Shown here one piece after another: positions 1-8,173 of a stretch of DNA of 64,000 nt (the first letter of the stretch is position 1; each line of letters opens with the position of its first letter). Below the pieces are notes generated by a model, which saw nothing but the letters and a program-made list of their open reading frames with translations, did not search any database and was not told the origin of the DNA. The stretch is from Rhodoferax sp. (GTDB lineage: Bacteria > Pseudomonadota > Gammaproteobacteria > Burkholderiales > Burkholderiaceae_C): contig JACKLK010000008.1 of assembly GCA_024236015.1 (NCBI GenBank), forward strand, positions 186,001 to 250,000, given 5' to 3'. The position numbers and the translations under genes are program-made.

Positions 1-1349
1 TGGCGCGGCTGGAAACCGGCCAGGCTGGAGGGCACGACCTGGGCGAACCGGAACACGCCGGCCAGGTTCAGCCCGATCAGCGTGAACAGCAGCGCCAGTG
101 CGGCGACCACGGCCGGGTTCTGCAACTGGAAGCCCCAGCCCAGGCTTTCGCCGGCGCTGCGCAGCGCCATCAGCAACAGGCCGAGCGCGACGAAACTGAC
201 CAGCACACCGGCGGTATAGGCGATGCCGTTGATGCGGTGCGCGCGGCGGTCATCGGCGTGGCGGGCAAAACCCAGCACCTTGATGGCCAGGATCGGGAAC
301 ACGCAGGGCATCAGGTTCAGGATCAGGCCGCCGATCAATGCGCCGGCCAGGGCGGCCCAGAAGCCGATCGGCGCTGCGGACGGAGCCCCAAAGTCGGTCG
401 ACCCGCTGCCGCCCTTGGCCGCCAGCGCCGCCTGCAAGGCGGTGGATTCCGGTGCCGCGCCGCCGGCCTGCGGCCAGGTGCCGGACACCGGCAACTCGAT
501 GCGCCGGCCCTGGTCGTCCAGCGCCAGCACCACCGGCATCACCTGCGGGCTGTTGCTGCGCTGGGGCGACAACGGCACCCGGGCCGTCCAGACCGCGCCG
601 TCCCAGGACTGTTGCCAGTCGGCCGCGGTTTCGATCACCTCGGGCGTCTCCGGGAAAAACGCCAGCGACCGGCCCTGCCATTCGGCCGGCAGGCCATGCA
701 CCGCGAGCCGGATCGCGCGGCCGTCGATGGCCAGGCTGTTGCCCGGCGCCGGCGCCAGCGCGGTCGGCGCGGCGCGCCAGGCTGCGTCGAACGCGGCGCC
801 ATGGCCGGCGGTCGAGCTGCGGGTCGGGATCTGCAGCGTGAACCGGCCTTCTTCCGGAATACATTCGGTCTTGCATACCAGCCAGGCCGCGTCGAGCGTG
901 ACCGTCAGTGTGTCGGACAGCAGCGCCGGCTTGAATTGCGGGCTGATCGTCAGCGGCACTGGCAGCAGCACCGTGTCCTTGTAGCCATAGTTGGCCAGTG
1001 TGCCGATCGGGATCTTGCGCGGCAGCGGCCACTGGATGTCGCCGGCCGTCACGCCGTCGGGCAGCGTCCATTGCAGCTGCGTCGGCAGGCCGGAGTCGCC
1101 GGCGTTTTTCCAGTAGGTGTGCCACTCGGGCTTGTGCGTGATCTGCAGCCCCACCCAGACCGTCTTGCCGGGCGACACGCCGTCGGGCGCCTGGGCCACG
1201 AGTTCGGCCCGGACCTGTTCGGTGGTGACGACGGAGCCGGCGGCACCTGCACCGCCGAGCAGCTGTGCCTGGGCCGGCAGGCAGGCCAGCGCGGCGCCGG
1301 CCAGGGTACACACGGCCAGCAGGCGTGGCAAAAAGAAGGTCAGGTTCAT
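1..1349 (-). CDS. DsbD/ScsB-type protein-disulfide reductase, 3' end cut by window
   Basis: The reading frame enters from the left edge and starts at ATG 1347-1349; about 449 codons are visible. An N-terminal signal peptide with a hydrophobic Leu/Ala stretch ends near AQAQ. A periplasmic domain follows with a DAAWLVCKTECIPEEG motif, the paired cysteines of DsbD-alpha/ScsB-like domains. Past about residue 320 the membrane domain begins with GGLILNLMPCVFPI, the hallmark of the DsbD/CcdA electron-transfer domain. The family moves electrons from cytoplasmic thioredoxin through the membrane to periplasmic thiol partners. The rest of the membrane domain and any C-terminal thioredoxin domain lie outside the window, so DsbD and ScsB cannot be separated. 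No strong ribosome binding site is visible before the ATG. Confidence 0.85.
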   Translation of the reverse strand, partial: MNLTFFLPRLLAVCTLAGAALACLPAQAQLLGGAGAAGSVVTTEQVRAELVAQAPDGVSPGKTVWVGLQITHKPEWHTYWKNAGDSGLPTQLQWTLPDGVTAGDIQWPLPRKIPIGTLANYGYKDTVLLPVPLTISPQFKPALLSDTLTVTLDAAWLVCKTECIPEEGRFTLQIPTRSSTAGHGAAFDAAWRAAPTALAPAPGNSLAIDGRAIRLAVHGLPAEWQGRSLAFFPETPEVIETAADWQQSWDGAVWTARVPLSPQRSNSPQVMPVVLALDDQGRRIELPVSGTWPQAGGAAPESTALQAALAAKGGSGSTDFGAPSAAPIGFWAALAGALIGGLILNLMPCVFPILAIKVLGFARHADDRRAHRINGIAYTAGVLVSFVALGLLLMALRSAGESLGWGFQLQNPAVVAALALLFTLIGLNLAGVFRFAQVVPSSLAGFQPR

Positions 1350-1460
1350 GGACACGGTGGGAGAGGCGCAGGATGACAAAGTTCCGCAGCGTCACGGTGG
1401 GGCCCGACGGGGCGGGGCTGCGGACGCAGCCCCGGATTGTCGCCGCCACCGGCCAGGCCG

Positions 1461-1790
1461 TCAGCGCGTGCGGGAATCGTCGCCGAACACGGCCGGCAGC
1501 CGGGTCGGCGCGGTGATGCGCAGTTGCTTGTGGATGTTTTCCCGGCCGAACACCACGGTGATCCGCGACACCGGCACGCCGAACAGCGGAGCCAGGAAAC
1601 GCACCATGTGGTCGGTGGCCTTGCCGTTTTTCGGCGTCGCCGTGACGCTGACCTTGAGCTGGTTGCCCTTGGGCTTGCCGATCGCGTCGCGGCCCGCGGC
1701 CGGCTTGCCCAGGATGTTGACGATCAGCGTGTCGCCGTCCCAGGCGTAAAAGCTGTCGCCGTCGCCGAATCGGTGCGGGGACGCCGCCAC
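1461..1790 (-). CDS. DUF167 (YggU) family protein
   Basis: A 109-residue protein starting at GTG 1788-1790. The frame has no suitable ATG near the conserved domain, so GTG is chosen; the start is uncertain. It carries the DUF167 pattern: an N-terminal strand around WDGDTLIVNILGKP, then GKPKGNQLKVSVTATPKNGK and a C-terminal helix-strand unit (VRFLAPLFGVP..ITVVFG). The family is small, widespread and of unknown biochemical role. It follows the alanyl-tRNA editing gene by 17 bases on the same strand and is probably co-transcribed with it. Confidence 0.75.
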   Translation of the reverse strand: MAASPHRFGDGDSFYAWDGDTLIVNILGKPAAGRDAIGKPKGNQLKVSVTATPKNGKATDHMVRFLAPLFGVPVSRITVVFGRENIHKQLRITAPTRLPAVFGDDSRTR

Positions 1791-1807
1791 GGGAGTCGCG
1801 CCGCCGC

Positions 1808-2566
1808 TCAGCCGGCGAAACCCAGCACCACGCGCCGTGTCGAGGCGCTTTTCTTCTCGATCCTGGTCACCACCACGGCGCCGATCTCGGCGGTATTGGC
1901 CACGTGGGTGCCGCCGCAGGGTTGCAGGTCGATCTGCTCGTCCTGCCCGATGCGCACGGTACGGATGCTGCCGCTGCCGCGGGGCGGCTGCACGCTCATG
2001 CTCTTGACCAGGGCCGGGTTGGCGTCGAGTTCGGCGTCGCTGATCGCGCCTATGGTCACCGGATGGCCGGCCGCGACCAGCGCGGCGATGCCGGCGCTCA
2101 AGACCTCCTTGTCCAGCGGATCGGTCATGTTGAAGTCCAGCCGTGCATAGTCGGGCGTGATCGAACAGCCGTTGACCAGCTGCGGCACCAGGTGGCACAG
2201 CAGGTGGGTCGTGGTGTGGAAACGCATCAGCCGGTGCCGGCGCAGCCAGTCGATGCGCGCGGTGACCGTGTCGCCGACCGTCAGCGGTGGCGCGTCGGCC
2301 CCATCCGCCGGCGTGGCCGGCAGGTGGCAGATGTCGCTGGTGTAGCGGCCCTCGGCATCCTTGCCCTTGCGCGTGTCGGCGATCGCGATCTCCCGGCCGC
2401 TGCCTGCGCCGCTGAGGATGGCCAGCACGCCGGCGTCGCCGGCCTGGCCGCCGCCCATCGGATAGAAGACGGTGCGGTCCAGCACGATGCCTTGCGGCCC
2501 GATGGCGGTGACCGTCGCGCTGCATTCGGTCAGGTAGGCGTCGGCGCGGAAAAGCTCCTGGGTCAT
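1808..2566 (-). CDS. alaX: Alanyl-tRNA editing protein (AlaX family)
   Basis: Free-standing homologue of the alanyl-tRNA synthetase editing domain, expected to deacylate mischarged Ser- or Gly-tRNA(Ala) in the cytoplasm. Two zinc-site signatures are visible: HTTTH in the middle of the protein and CGGTH near the C-terminus. The N-terminal half has the usual DRTVFYPMGGGQAGD segment. Homologues begin close to MTQELF, so ATG 2564-2566 (252 residues) is preferred. An in-frame ATG at 2585-2587 gives a 259-residue form and has a better upstream GAGGTG sequence. The gene is divergent from the radical SAM gene, and the alternative starts of the two overlap. Confidence 0.88.
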   Translation of the reverse strand: MTQELFRADAYLTECSATVTAIGPQGIVLDRTVFYPMGGGQAGDAGVLAILSGAGSGREIAIADTRKGKDAEGRYTSDICHLPATPADGADAPPLTVGDTVTARIDWLRRHRLMRFHTTTHLLCHLVPQLVNGCSITPDYARLDFNMTDPLDKEVLSAGIAALVAAGHPVTIGAISDAELDANPALVKSMSVQPPRGSGSIRTVRIGQDEQIDLQPCGGTHVANTAEIGAVVVTRIEKKSASTRRVVLGFAG

Positions 2567-2585
2567 GGCGGCCAATAATAGCGAC

Positions 2586-4316
2586 ATGGCCGATCACCTC
2601 GATACCTTTGCCCGGCGGGCTGCGGTGCAAGCGCCCTGGGAGCGGCCCGGCGGCGCTTGTGCGCCGACCCCGCCCGCGGTGATCCTGTGCACGCTCAACG
2701 CGAAGTACATCCACGCCTCGCTGGGCCTGCGGTATCTGCTGGCCAACATGGGTGAGTTGCGCACGCGCACAGTGCTGCGCGAATACACCATCGCCCGCGC
2801 GCCGCAGGAACTGGCGCAGGAGCTGCTGGATACGTTCGGCCCGCCCACGGGCGGTACGCAGGTAATCGGTTTCGGCGTGTATATCTGGAACGTGACCCAG
2901 ACCTGCGCGCTGGTGCGCGAACTGCGCGCGCGCCGGCCGTCGCTGAAGATCGTGCTCGGCGGGCCGGAAGTGAGCCATGAATACGAGCAGCAGGAGATCG
3001 TCGCGCTGGCCGACCATGTCGTCACCGGCTGGGGTGACGTCAGCTTTCCGAAGGTGTGCCAGGCCTTGCTGCATGGGCCACGGCCCCTGATGAAGATCAT
3101 CGCCGGCGAGCAGCCGCCGCTGGACGCGATCGCGCTGCCGTATGCCGAATACACGGCCGACGACCTGGCGCACCGGCTGCTGTATGTCGAGGCCTCGCGC
3201 GGCTGCCCGTTCAAGTGTGCGTTCTGCCTGAGCGCACTGGACAAGACCGCCTGGGCCTTCGACGCCGAGCGATTCCTGGGCGAACTCGACGCCTTGTACC
3301 GGCGCGGCGCGCGCAACTTCAAGTTCGTCGACCGCACCTTCAATTTGAAGATCGCGGCCGCGCTGCGCATCCTGCAGTTTTTCCTGGACCGGCTGCCGGC
3401 CGACGGCGAGGCGCCGCTGTTCGTGCATTTCGAGGTCATCCCGGACCATCTGCCGGCACCGCTGAAGGACATGATTGCGCGTTTCCCCCCCGGCGTGCTG
3501 CAGTTCGAGGTCGGTGTACAGACCTTCAGCGAGCCGGTGCAGCAGCTGATTTCCCGGCGCCAGGACAACGAACGCACGGTGGACAACCTGCGCTGGCTGG
3601 CCCGGGCCTCGAACGCACACCTGCATGCGGACCTGATCTTCGGCCTGCCGGGCGAGGACCTGGCCAGTTTCGGCGCCGGTTTCGACCGCCTGCTGGCGCT
3701 CGGTCCGCACGAGATCCAGCTCGGCGTGCTCAAGCGGCTGCGCGGCACGCCGATCACCCGGCTCGGGGCCGAATGGGGCATGGTCTACGACCCGGCGCCG
3801 CCCTACACCGTGCAACAGACCGCCAGCGTGACGGCGACCGACATGCGGCGTTTCGTGCGCCTGGCGCGGTACTGGGACCTGCTGGCCAATTCCGGCCGTT
3901 TCCAGCGCAGCCTGCGCCTGCTGCTCGGCCAGCCCGCGCGCGCGGATGGATCGGGCGACGATCCGGCCGGTGATCGCGGCTCGCCGTTCGCGGCCATGCT
4001 GGCGTTCTCGGACTGGTTGTGGGCGCGCACCGGCATGACCAGCGGCCTGACGCCGGAAATGCTGGTCGACCGGCTGCTGGAGTATCTGCACGGCGAACGC
4101 GGCATGGACCGGGATACCTGCCGCGCCAGCCTGCTGGCCGACTACCGGCACAGCGGCGCGCGGGCCCGGCCGGCGGCCCTGCACGACCTGCTGCCGCCGG
4201 CGCGTCACCCGAACCCGCGCCGTGCCGGCGCGCTGCTGGCGCGCCAGGCGCAACACCGCGACGGTCGCGCGGACGCATCCGATGGCGCCGCTGCCGTGGC
4301 GGCGGACCGGGTATAA
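2586..4316 (+). CDS. B12-binding domain radical SAM protein (DUF4080-type)
   Basis: A protein of about 576 residues. The N-terminal part resembles a cobalamin-binding Rossmann domain (LNAKYIHASLGLRYL, then GGPEVS). The radical SAM motif CPFKCAFC follows, supplying the three cysteines for a 4Fe-4S cluster, with EVGVQT and HADLIFGLPGE segments typical of the SAM barrel. The C-terminal third fits the DUF4080 extension found in this family. Substrate is unknown. Starts are possible at ATG 2565 or ATG 2586; neither has a clear ribosome binding site. The last stretch of about 50 residues is very Ala/Arg-rich and poorly conserved in appearance. Confidence 0.85.
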   Translation: MADHLDTFARRAAVQAPWERPGGACAPTPPAVILCTLNAKYIHASLGLRYLLANMGELRTRTVLREYTIARAPQELAQELLDTFGPPTGGTQVIGFGVYIWNVTQTCALVRELRARRPSLKIVLGGPEVSHEYEQQEIVALADHVVTGWGDVSFPKVCQALLHGPRPLMKIIAGEQPPLDAIALPYAEYTADDLAHRLLYVEASRGCPFKCAFCLSALDKTAWAFDAERFLGELDALYRRGARNFKFVDRTFNLKIAAALRILQFFLDRLPADGEAPLFVHFEVIPDHLPAPLKDMIARFPPGVLQFEVGVQTFSEPVQQLISRRQDNERTVDNLRWLARASNAHLHADLIFGLPGEDLASFGAGFDRLLALGPHEIQLGVLKRLRGTPITRLGAEWGMVYDPAPPYTVQQTASVTATDMRRFVRLARYWDLLANSGRFQRSLRLLLGQPARADGSGDDPAGDRGSPFAAMLAFSDWLWARTGMTSGLTPEMLVDRLLEYLHGERGMDRDTCRASLLADYRHSGARARPAALHDLLPPARHPNPRRAGALLARQAQHRDGRADASDGAAAVAADRV

Positions 4317-4342
4317 ACCTGCTTCCCCATCGAGACTCCACC

Positions 4343-5506
4343 ATGGACCACACGAACGCCAAACCCGAAACCATTGCCGCCCAGGGCCTGGGCTGGATCG
4401 ACGACAAGACACGCGCGATCACGCCGCCCATCCATGTCTCGTCGACCTACCTGCGCGACGAGGACAACCAGTACCGCTCGGGCCGGGTCTATGCACGCGC
4501 CGACAATCCGTCGTTCGACCAGGCCGAGGCGGTCATCACGCAACTCGAGCAGGGCGCGGCCAGCCTGTTGTTCGCCTCCGGCATGGCGGCGGCGACCGCG
4601 GTGTTCCAGGCCCTGGCGCCCGGTGACCATGTACTGGCGCCCAAGGTCATGTACTGGTCGCTGCGCAACTGGCTGCTGAACTTCGCGACCCACTGGGGCC
4701 TGCAGGTCGAACTGGTCGACATGACCGACCCGGCCGCGGTCCAGGCGGCGATCCGCCCGGGCAAGACCCGGCTGGTCTGGATCGAGACGCCGGCCAATCC
4801 GCTGTGGACGGTCACCGACATCGAGGCCACGGCCGCGATCGCCCATGCCGCCGGTGCGGTGCTGGCCGTGGACTCCACCGTGGCCAGCCCGGTGCTGACG
4901 CGTCCGCTGGAGCTGGGCGCCGACATCGTCATGCATGCGGCGACCAAATACCTCAACGGGCACTCGGACCTGATCGCCGGCGTGCTGGTGACGCGCGAGG
5001 ACAACGCCCTGTGGCAACGGATTCGCGGGGTCCGGGCGCAGCTCGGTGGCACGCTGGGGTCGTTCGAGGCCTGGATGCTGCTGCGCGGCATGCGCACCCT
5101 GTACCTGCGGGTGCGGGCGGCCAGTGCGTCGGCTCTGCAGATTGCGCAGCACTTCGACGGCCATGGACGGGTGGCCGAGGTCCTGTACCCCGGCCTGCCA
5201 TCGGCCCGGGGCCATGCGGTGGCGGCGCGCCAGATGTCGGGCGGCTTCGGCGGCATGTTGTCGATCCGCGTGGCGGGCGGGGAAGCGGCGGCGGTGGCCA
5301 CGGCGGCCCGGGTCGCGCTGTGGAAACGCGCCACGTCGCTGGGCGGAACCGAGAGCCTGATCGAACATCGCGCCAGCGTCGAAGGGGCGGGCTCCCCGGT
5401 ACCGACCGACCTGCTGCGCCTGTCGGTCGGCATCGAACATGTGCAGGATTTGATCGACGATCTGGAGCAGGCCCTGCGCCAGGCCCACGGGGCGGCGGGG
5501 GCGTGA
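4343..5506 (+). CDS. metC: Cystathionine beta-lyase / Cys-Met metabolism PLP enzyme
   Basis: A 387-residue member of the Cys/Met metabolism PLP-dependent family, cytoplasmic. The PLP lysine lies in HAATKYLNGHSD; VWIETPANP and VDSTVASPVLTRPLELGADIV are typical flanking segments, and the C-terminus has the SLGGTESL(I)EHRAS signature. MetC cleaves cystathionine to homocysteine, pyruvate and ammonia; gamma-lyases and sulfhydrylases of the same fold cannot be excluded from sequence alone. ATG 4343 is chosen because the conserved family sequence begins right after it; the frame remains open upstream inside the previous gene. It follows the radical SAM gene by 26 bases. Confidence 0.85.
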   Translation: MDHTNAKPETIAAQGLGWIDDKTRAITPPIHVSSTYLRDEDNQYRSGRVYARADNPSFDQAEAVITQLEQGAASLLFASGMAAATAVFQALAPGDHVLAPKVMYWSLRNWLLNFATHWGLQVELVDMTDPAAVQAAIRPGKTRLVWIETPANPLWTVTDIEATAAIAHAAGAVLAVDSTVASPVLTRPLELGADIVMHAATKYLNGHSDLIAGVLVTREDNALWQRIRGVRAQLGGTLGSFEAWMLLRGMRTLYLRVRAASASALQIAQHFDGHGRVAEVLYPGLPSARGHAVAARQMSGGFGGMLSIRVAGGEAAAVATAARVALWKRATSLGGTESLIEHRASVEGAGSPVPTDLLRLSVGIEHVQDLIDDLEQALRQAHGAAGA

Positions 5507-5849
5507 TCCTGCCGCGCCGCCGGCCGGATCGGAGCCGGCCGGCAGGGTCTTGTATACCGCCGCGGGTCAGCGCACGCGCATGCCGATAAAATAGCGTTTT
5601 GTCAGGAGAGATGCGCCCGGCCGTTTCGTGGTCGGGAAGCGCTGGCCCGTACGGGGCACAGTGCCCCCCGGGGCCCCGGCTTTTCCCCTGCTGTAGTAGT
5701 CAAGAAAAAGACGGCAGTCGCCGGCGGATTTGATCGACATCCGCCGGTCCAAGTCGCGATGGCTGGCCCGCATTCCTGTTATTTGCCTGATCACCACGTT
5801 ATTGCATCCATGACCATTTCATACATGACCACACCAGAAAGGGCGCTCC
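5507..5849. other. Intergenic region of about 340 bases, no convincing gene
   Basis: Directly after the lyase gene lies a GCCGGCC/GGCCGGC inverted repeat (5519-5543) that could end transcription, although no long T run follows. Near 5653-5684 there is a GGGGC/GCCCC hairpin next to a perfect CCGGGGCCCCGG palindrome and four Ts. A 76-codon minus-strand frame (5567-5797) has no recognisable domain and is not called. I find no known riboswitch or structured RNA motif. The stretch just before 5850 is less GC-rich and probably holds the promoter of the small four-cysteine gene. Confidence 0.4.
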
Positions 5850-6095
5850 ATGGCCAAAGCTGAGGCGAAGACCGCTGTCAAGGCCAATGGCCTGCGTTAC
5901 AAGTCCAAGGCATCGGGGTCCCCCTTCGCGGCGGCCGCGTCGTTCGGTGGTGCCACCATGTCCTGCTTCATGTGCGGCAAGCACCGTCCGCGCTCGCTGA
6001 TGGGTACCCGCAAGGTCGCCGGAAAGTCCCAGACCGTGTGCGCACCCTCGTGCAAGGAACTCGACGCACAACTCAACGGCGGCTCCACGTCCTGA
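5850..6095 (+). CDS. Small four-cysteine (zinc-ribbon-like) protein, function unknown
   Basis: An 81-residue protein starting at ATG 5850. The N-terminus is basic and Ala/Lys-rich. Four cysteines at 39, 42, 64 and 68 form a CxxC...CxxxC pattern (SCFMCGKHRPRS and VCAPSC) that could bind one zinc. I do not recognise a named family. It stands alone between two intergenic regions of more than 160 bases. Codon use looks like its neighbours, which favours a real gene. Confidence 0.65.
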   Translation: MAKAEAKTAVKANGLRYKSKASGSPFAAAASFGGATMSCFMCGKHRPRSLMGTRKVAGKSQTVCAPSCKELDAQLNGGSTS

Positions 6096-6260
6096 ACCCG
6101 GTCCTGCCGCGCCCGACCCGGGCGGCGGCACCGCGCCCATGCATGGGGCGCGCGCCTCGGCCCGCGCCGGATCGTCCGGCCGCGCGGCCGTGTGCCGATG
6201 TGGTGGCGGCAGCCGCCGCGCCACGGCCTGCGGCGGTCGGCCTGCCGCTAAGATCACGCC

Positions 6261-7097
6261 ATGCAACTGCCTTCACGTTTCTGGGCCGACCTGACCACGC
6301 GCCAGTTCGCGCAGCTGCGTGATGCGCCGGACATCGGCACCGTCGTCGCCGTATTGCCGGTCGGCGCAACCGAACAACACGGCCCGCACCTGCCGCTGAG
6401 CGTCGACAGCGACCTGGTCGACGCGGTCGTCGGCGGCGCCTTGCCGCTGCTGCCCGCGGACCTGCCGGTGCTGGTGCTGCCGACGCAGCGCATCGGCAAG
6501 AGCAACGAACACGCCCGTTTTCCCGGCACCCTGAGCCTGGGAGCGGAGACCCTGATCCGGGTCTGGACCGACATCGGCGACGCGGTGGCGGCCACCGGCA
6601 TCCGCAAGCTGCTGCTGTTCAATGCCCACGGCGGGCAGGTCGGCATGATGGACATCGTCGCCCGCGACCTGCGCGCGCGCCATGACCTGATCGTCTATTC
6701 CAGCAACTGGTACGACCTGCCGGTGCCCGACGCGGCGATGGCGCCGTTCGATGCCGCCGAGCGGCGATTCGGCGTGCATGCCGGCGACGTCGAGACCTCG
6801 ATGATGCTGGCGCTGCAGGCCGATCGGGTCGACATGGGCCAGGCGCGCGATTTCGCATCGTCGTCGCAATTGCGTGCACGGGACTTCCCGATCCTGGGCA
6901 ACGGGCGCAGCGCCAGGCTGGCCTGGCAGATGCAGGACGTCAACGCCATGGGCGCGGCCGGCAATGCCGCCGCCGCCAGTGCCGACAAGGGCCGCGTGTT
7001 GCTCGACGCGGCAGCGCAGCAACTGGCGCTGCTGCTGGGCGAGTTGTCGCGGCTGCCGCTGTCGACACTGGTCGATCGCCCGAACTTCCCGGACTGA
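6261..7097 (+). CDS. Creatininase-family amidohydrolase
   Basis: A 278-residue protein starting at ATG 6261. It has the metal-binding layout of the creatininase fold: PVGATEQHGPHLPL near residue 35, SNEHARFPGTLSL near 85 and FNAHGGQVG near 120, with a further VHAGDVETSMML segment that supplies a Glu ligand. Family members hydrolyse cyclic or acyclic amides (creatinine, formamidopyrimidines, 3-dehydro-scyllo-inosose-type substrates). The actual substrate cannot be read from sequence. It appears monocistronic; the repeat pair at 7127-7235 follows it. Confidence 0.85.
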   Translation: MQLPSRFWADLTTRQFAQLRDAPDIGTVVAVLPVGATEQHGPHLPLSVDSDLVDAVVGGALPLLPADLPVLVLPTQRIGKSNEHARFPGTLSLGAETLIRVWTDIGDAVAATGIRKLLLFNAHGGQVGMMDIVARDLRARHDLIVYSSNWYDLPVPDAAMAPFDAAERRFGVHAGDVETSMMLALQADRVDMGQARDFASSSQLRARDFPILGNGRSARLAWQMQDVNAMGAAGNAAAASADKGRVLLDAAAQQLALLLGELSRLPLSTLVDRPNFPD

Positions 7098-7126
7098 TCC
7101 GCGCGCGACCGGGTCCGGTCGTCACG

Positions 7127-7235
7127 GCGCGCTGCGGGGCTGTTCGCCTTGGGGGTGGCCCGGCGAAGCACCGGAAATCCCTTCGCGCTGCGCGCTGCGG
7201 GACTATTCGCCTTGGGGGCTGCCGGGCGGCTCGTG
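7127..7235. repeat. Diverged tandem pair of the dispersed CTTGGGG/GGCCCGGCG repeat
   Basis: Two copies begin with GCGCGCTGCGGG at 7127 and 7190, a spacing of 63 bases. Each continues with a TTCGCCTTGGGGG segment and a GGCCCGGCG-like segment, and the linker contains CCCTTCGCGCTG. Spacing, core and linker match the 62-bp tandem unit at 27665-27788, which lies in the opposite orientation. The second copy overlaps the 3' end of the HD hydrolase gene and encodes its last residues and stop codon. Confidence 0.75.
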
Positions 7236-7871
7236 CCCCAGCGCCTGGATCGAGCGTTGCAGGTTGGCTCGGGCCTGCGCCTCGCGCGTGTCGTGAAATG
7301 CGGCCGTGTGGTAGATGCGGGGTCGATCGACGAAGCCCTGCAGGATGCGCCGCCGGTTGCTGCGAAAGGCGGCGGGCGGCACCGCCTGGTATTCCAGCCT
7401 GACCTGCTGCTCGTAGGCGTCGAACAATGCCGGTGGTGCGCCCAGGATCGCCAGGTCCACGTCCAGCAGCAGTTCCTGGTCCGGCGTGCGCGGCGGTTGG
7501 TCGTGCCGGGTCACCATCACCAGCGCATGGACCCGTTGCGCGACCTCGTCGGCTGCGCCGAGCGCGAGCAGTTCCGCGCGGGCCCAGTCGGCGCTGCGGG
7601 CTTCGTTGTCGGCGGCGCCGATGTCGTAGATCGCGTCGTGGAACCACAGCGCCAGTGCGACCTCATCGGGTCGTTGGGCCAGCGTGCGCATCGTGTCCAG
7701 ATGGCGCAGGCAGGCGTCCAGGTGCTGCAGCGCGTGGTAGTGGCGATGCGGCTCGGCATAACGAGCGGCCAGCTGTGCCAGCAGCGCGGGGGCGGGCATG
7801 CGTGGAGCCAGTGCCCGCCAGGCGGCCTGCCAGCCAGGCCGGTGGCGTTCGATGCATGTGTCCGTCTGCAT
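7203..7871 (-). CDS. HD-superfamily metal-dependent phosphohydrolase
   Basis: A 222-residue protein starting at ATG 7869-7871. The motifs RHYHALQHLD (first His), LALWFHDAIYD (HD doublet) and a later DVDLAILG (distal Asp) match the predicted metal-dependent HD hydrolases often annotated as NMDA-receptor-like proteins in bacteria. Substrate is unknown. The last codons (PPGSPQGE) and the stop come from a dispersed repeat unit, so the C-terminus has probably been altered by repeat insertion. The VF530 gene ends 7 bases upstream on the same strand. Confidence 0.8.
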   Translation of the reverse strand: MQTDTCIERHRPGWQAAWRALAPRMPAPALLAQLAARYAEPHRHYHALQHLDACLRHLDTMRTLAQRPDEVALALWFHDAIYDIGAADNEARSADWARAELLALGAADEVAQRVHALVMVTRHDQPPRTPDQELLLDVDLAILGAPPALFDAYEQQVRLEYQAVPPAAFRSNRRRILQGFVDRPRIYHTAAFHDTREAQARANLQRSIQALGHEPPGSPQGE

Positions 7872-7878
7872 TGCGCGA

Positions 7879-8148
7879 TCAGGTGTGGCGCGCGGGGCCG
7901 GAGCGCCGGCGCGTGTCGCGCAACATGAACAGGTACAGCGACTCCACCTTCTCGCGTGCCCACGGCGTCTTGCGCAGGAACTTCAGGCTCGACGCGATGC
8001 TGGGGTCGTGCGTGAAGCAGCGCAGCGGAATCTTCTGGCCCAGGCCGGGCCAGTCGTAGGCGTCGACCAGGGCCAGCAGGATCTTCTCGAGCGTCATGCC
8101 GTGCAGGGGATTGCGCGGCTGCGTGTCGGGTGGTGGCGTCGTGGGCAT
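7879..8148 (-). CDS. VF530 (DUF2132) family small protein
   Basis: An 89-residue protein. It contains the family signature NPLHGMTLEKIL, then IPLRCFTHDPSIASSLKFLRKT and PWAREKVESLYL, covering nearly the whole known VF530 domain. The family has been described as a putative DNA-binding fold; the function is not established. ATG 8146-8148 is chosen because it gives a short leader before the domain. The frame stays open to 8241, but that extension is Arg-rich and unlike the family. Confidence 0.82.
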   Translation of the reverse strand: MPTTPPPDTQPRNPLHGMTLEKILLALVDAYDWPGLGQKIPLRCFTHDPSIASSLKFLRKTPWAREKVESLYLFMLRDTRRRSGPARHT

Positions 8149-8173
8149 GTGTGTGTGGCGCTGCGCGCGCAGA

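Noticed and set aside
1461..4412. Minus-strand open frame of about 983 codons
   Set aside because: Only its last 109 codons encode a recognisable protein (DUF167); the rest is a shadow of the radical SAM and AlaX genes.
5567..5797. 76-codon minus-strand frame in the gap after metC
   Set aside because: No domain, unusual composition and no good ribosome binding site.
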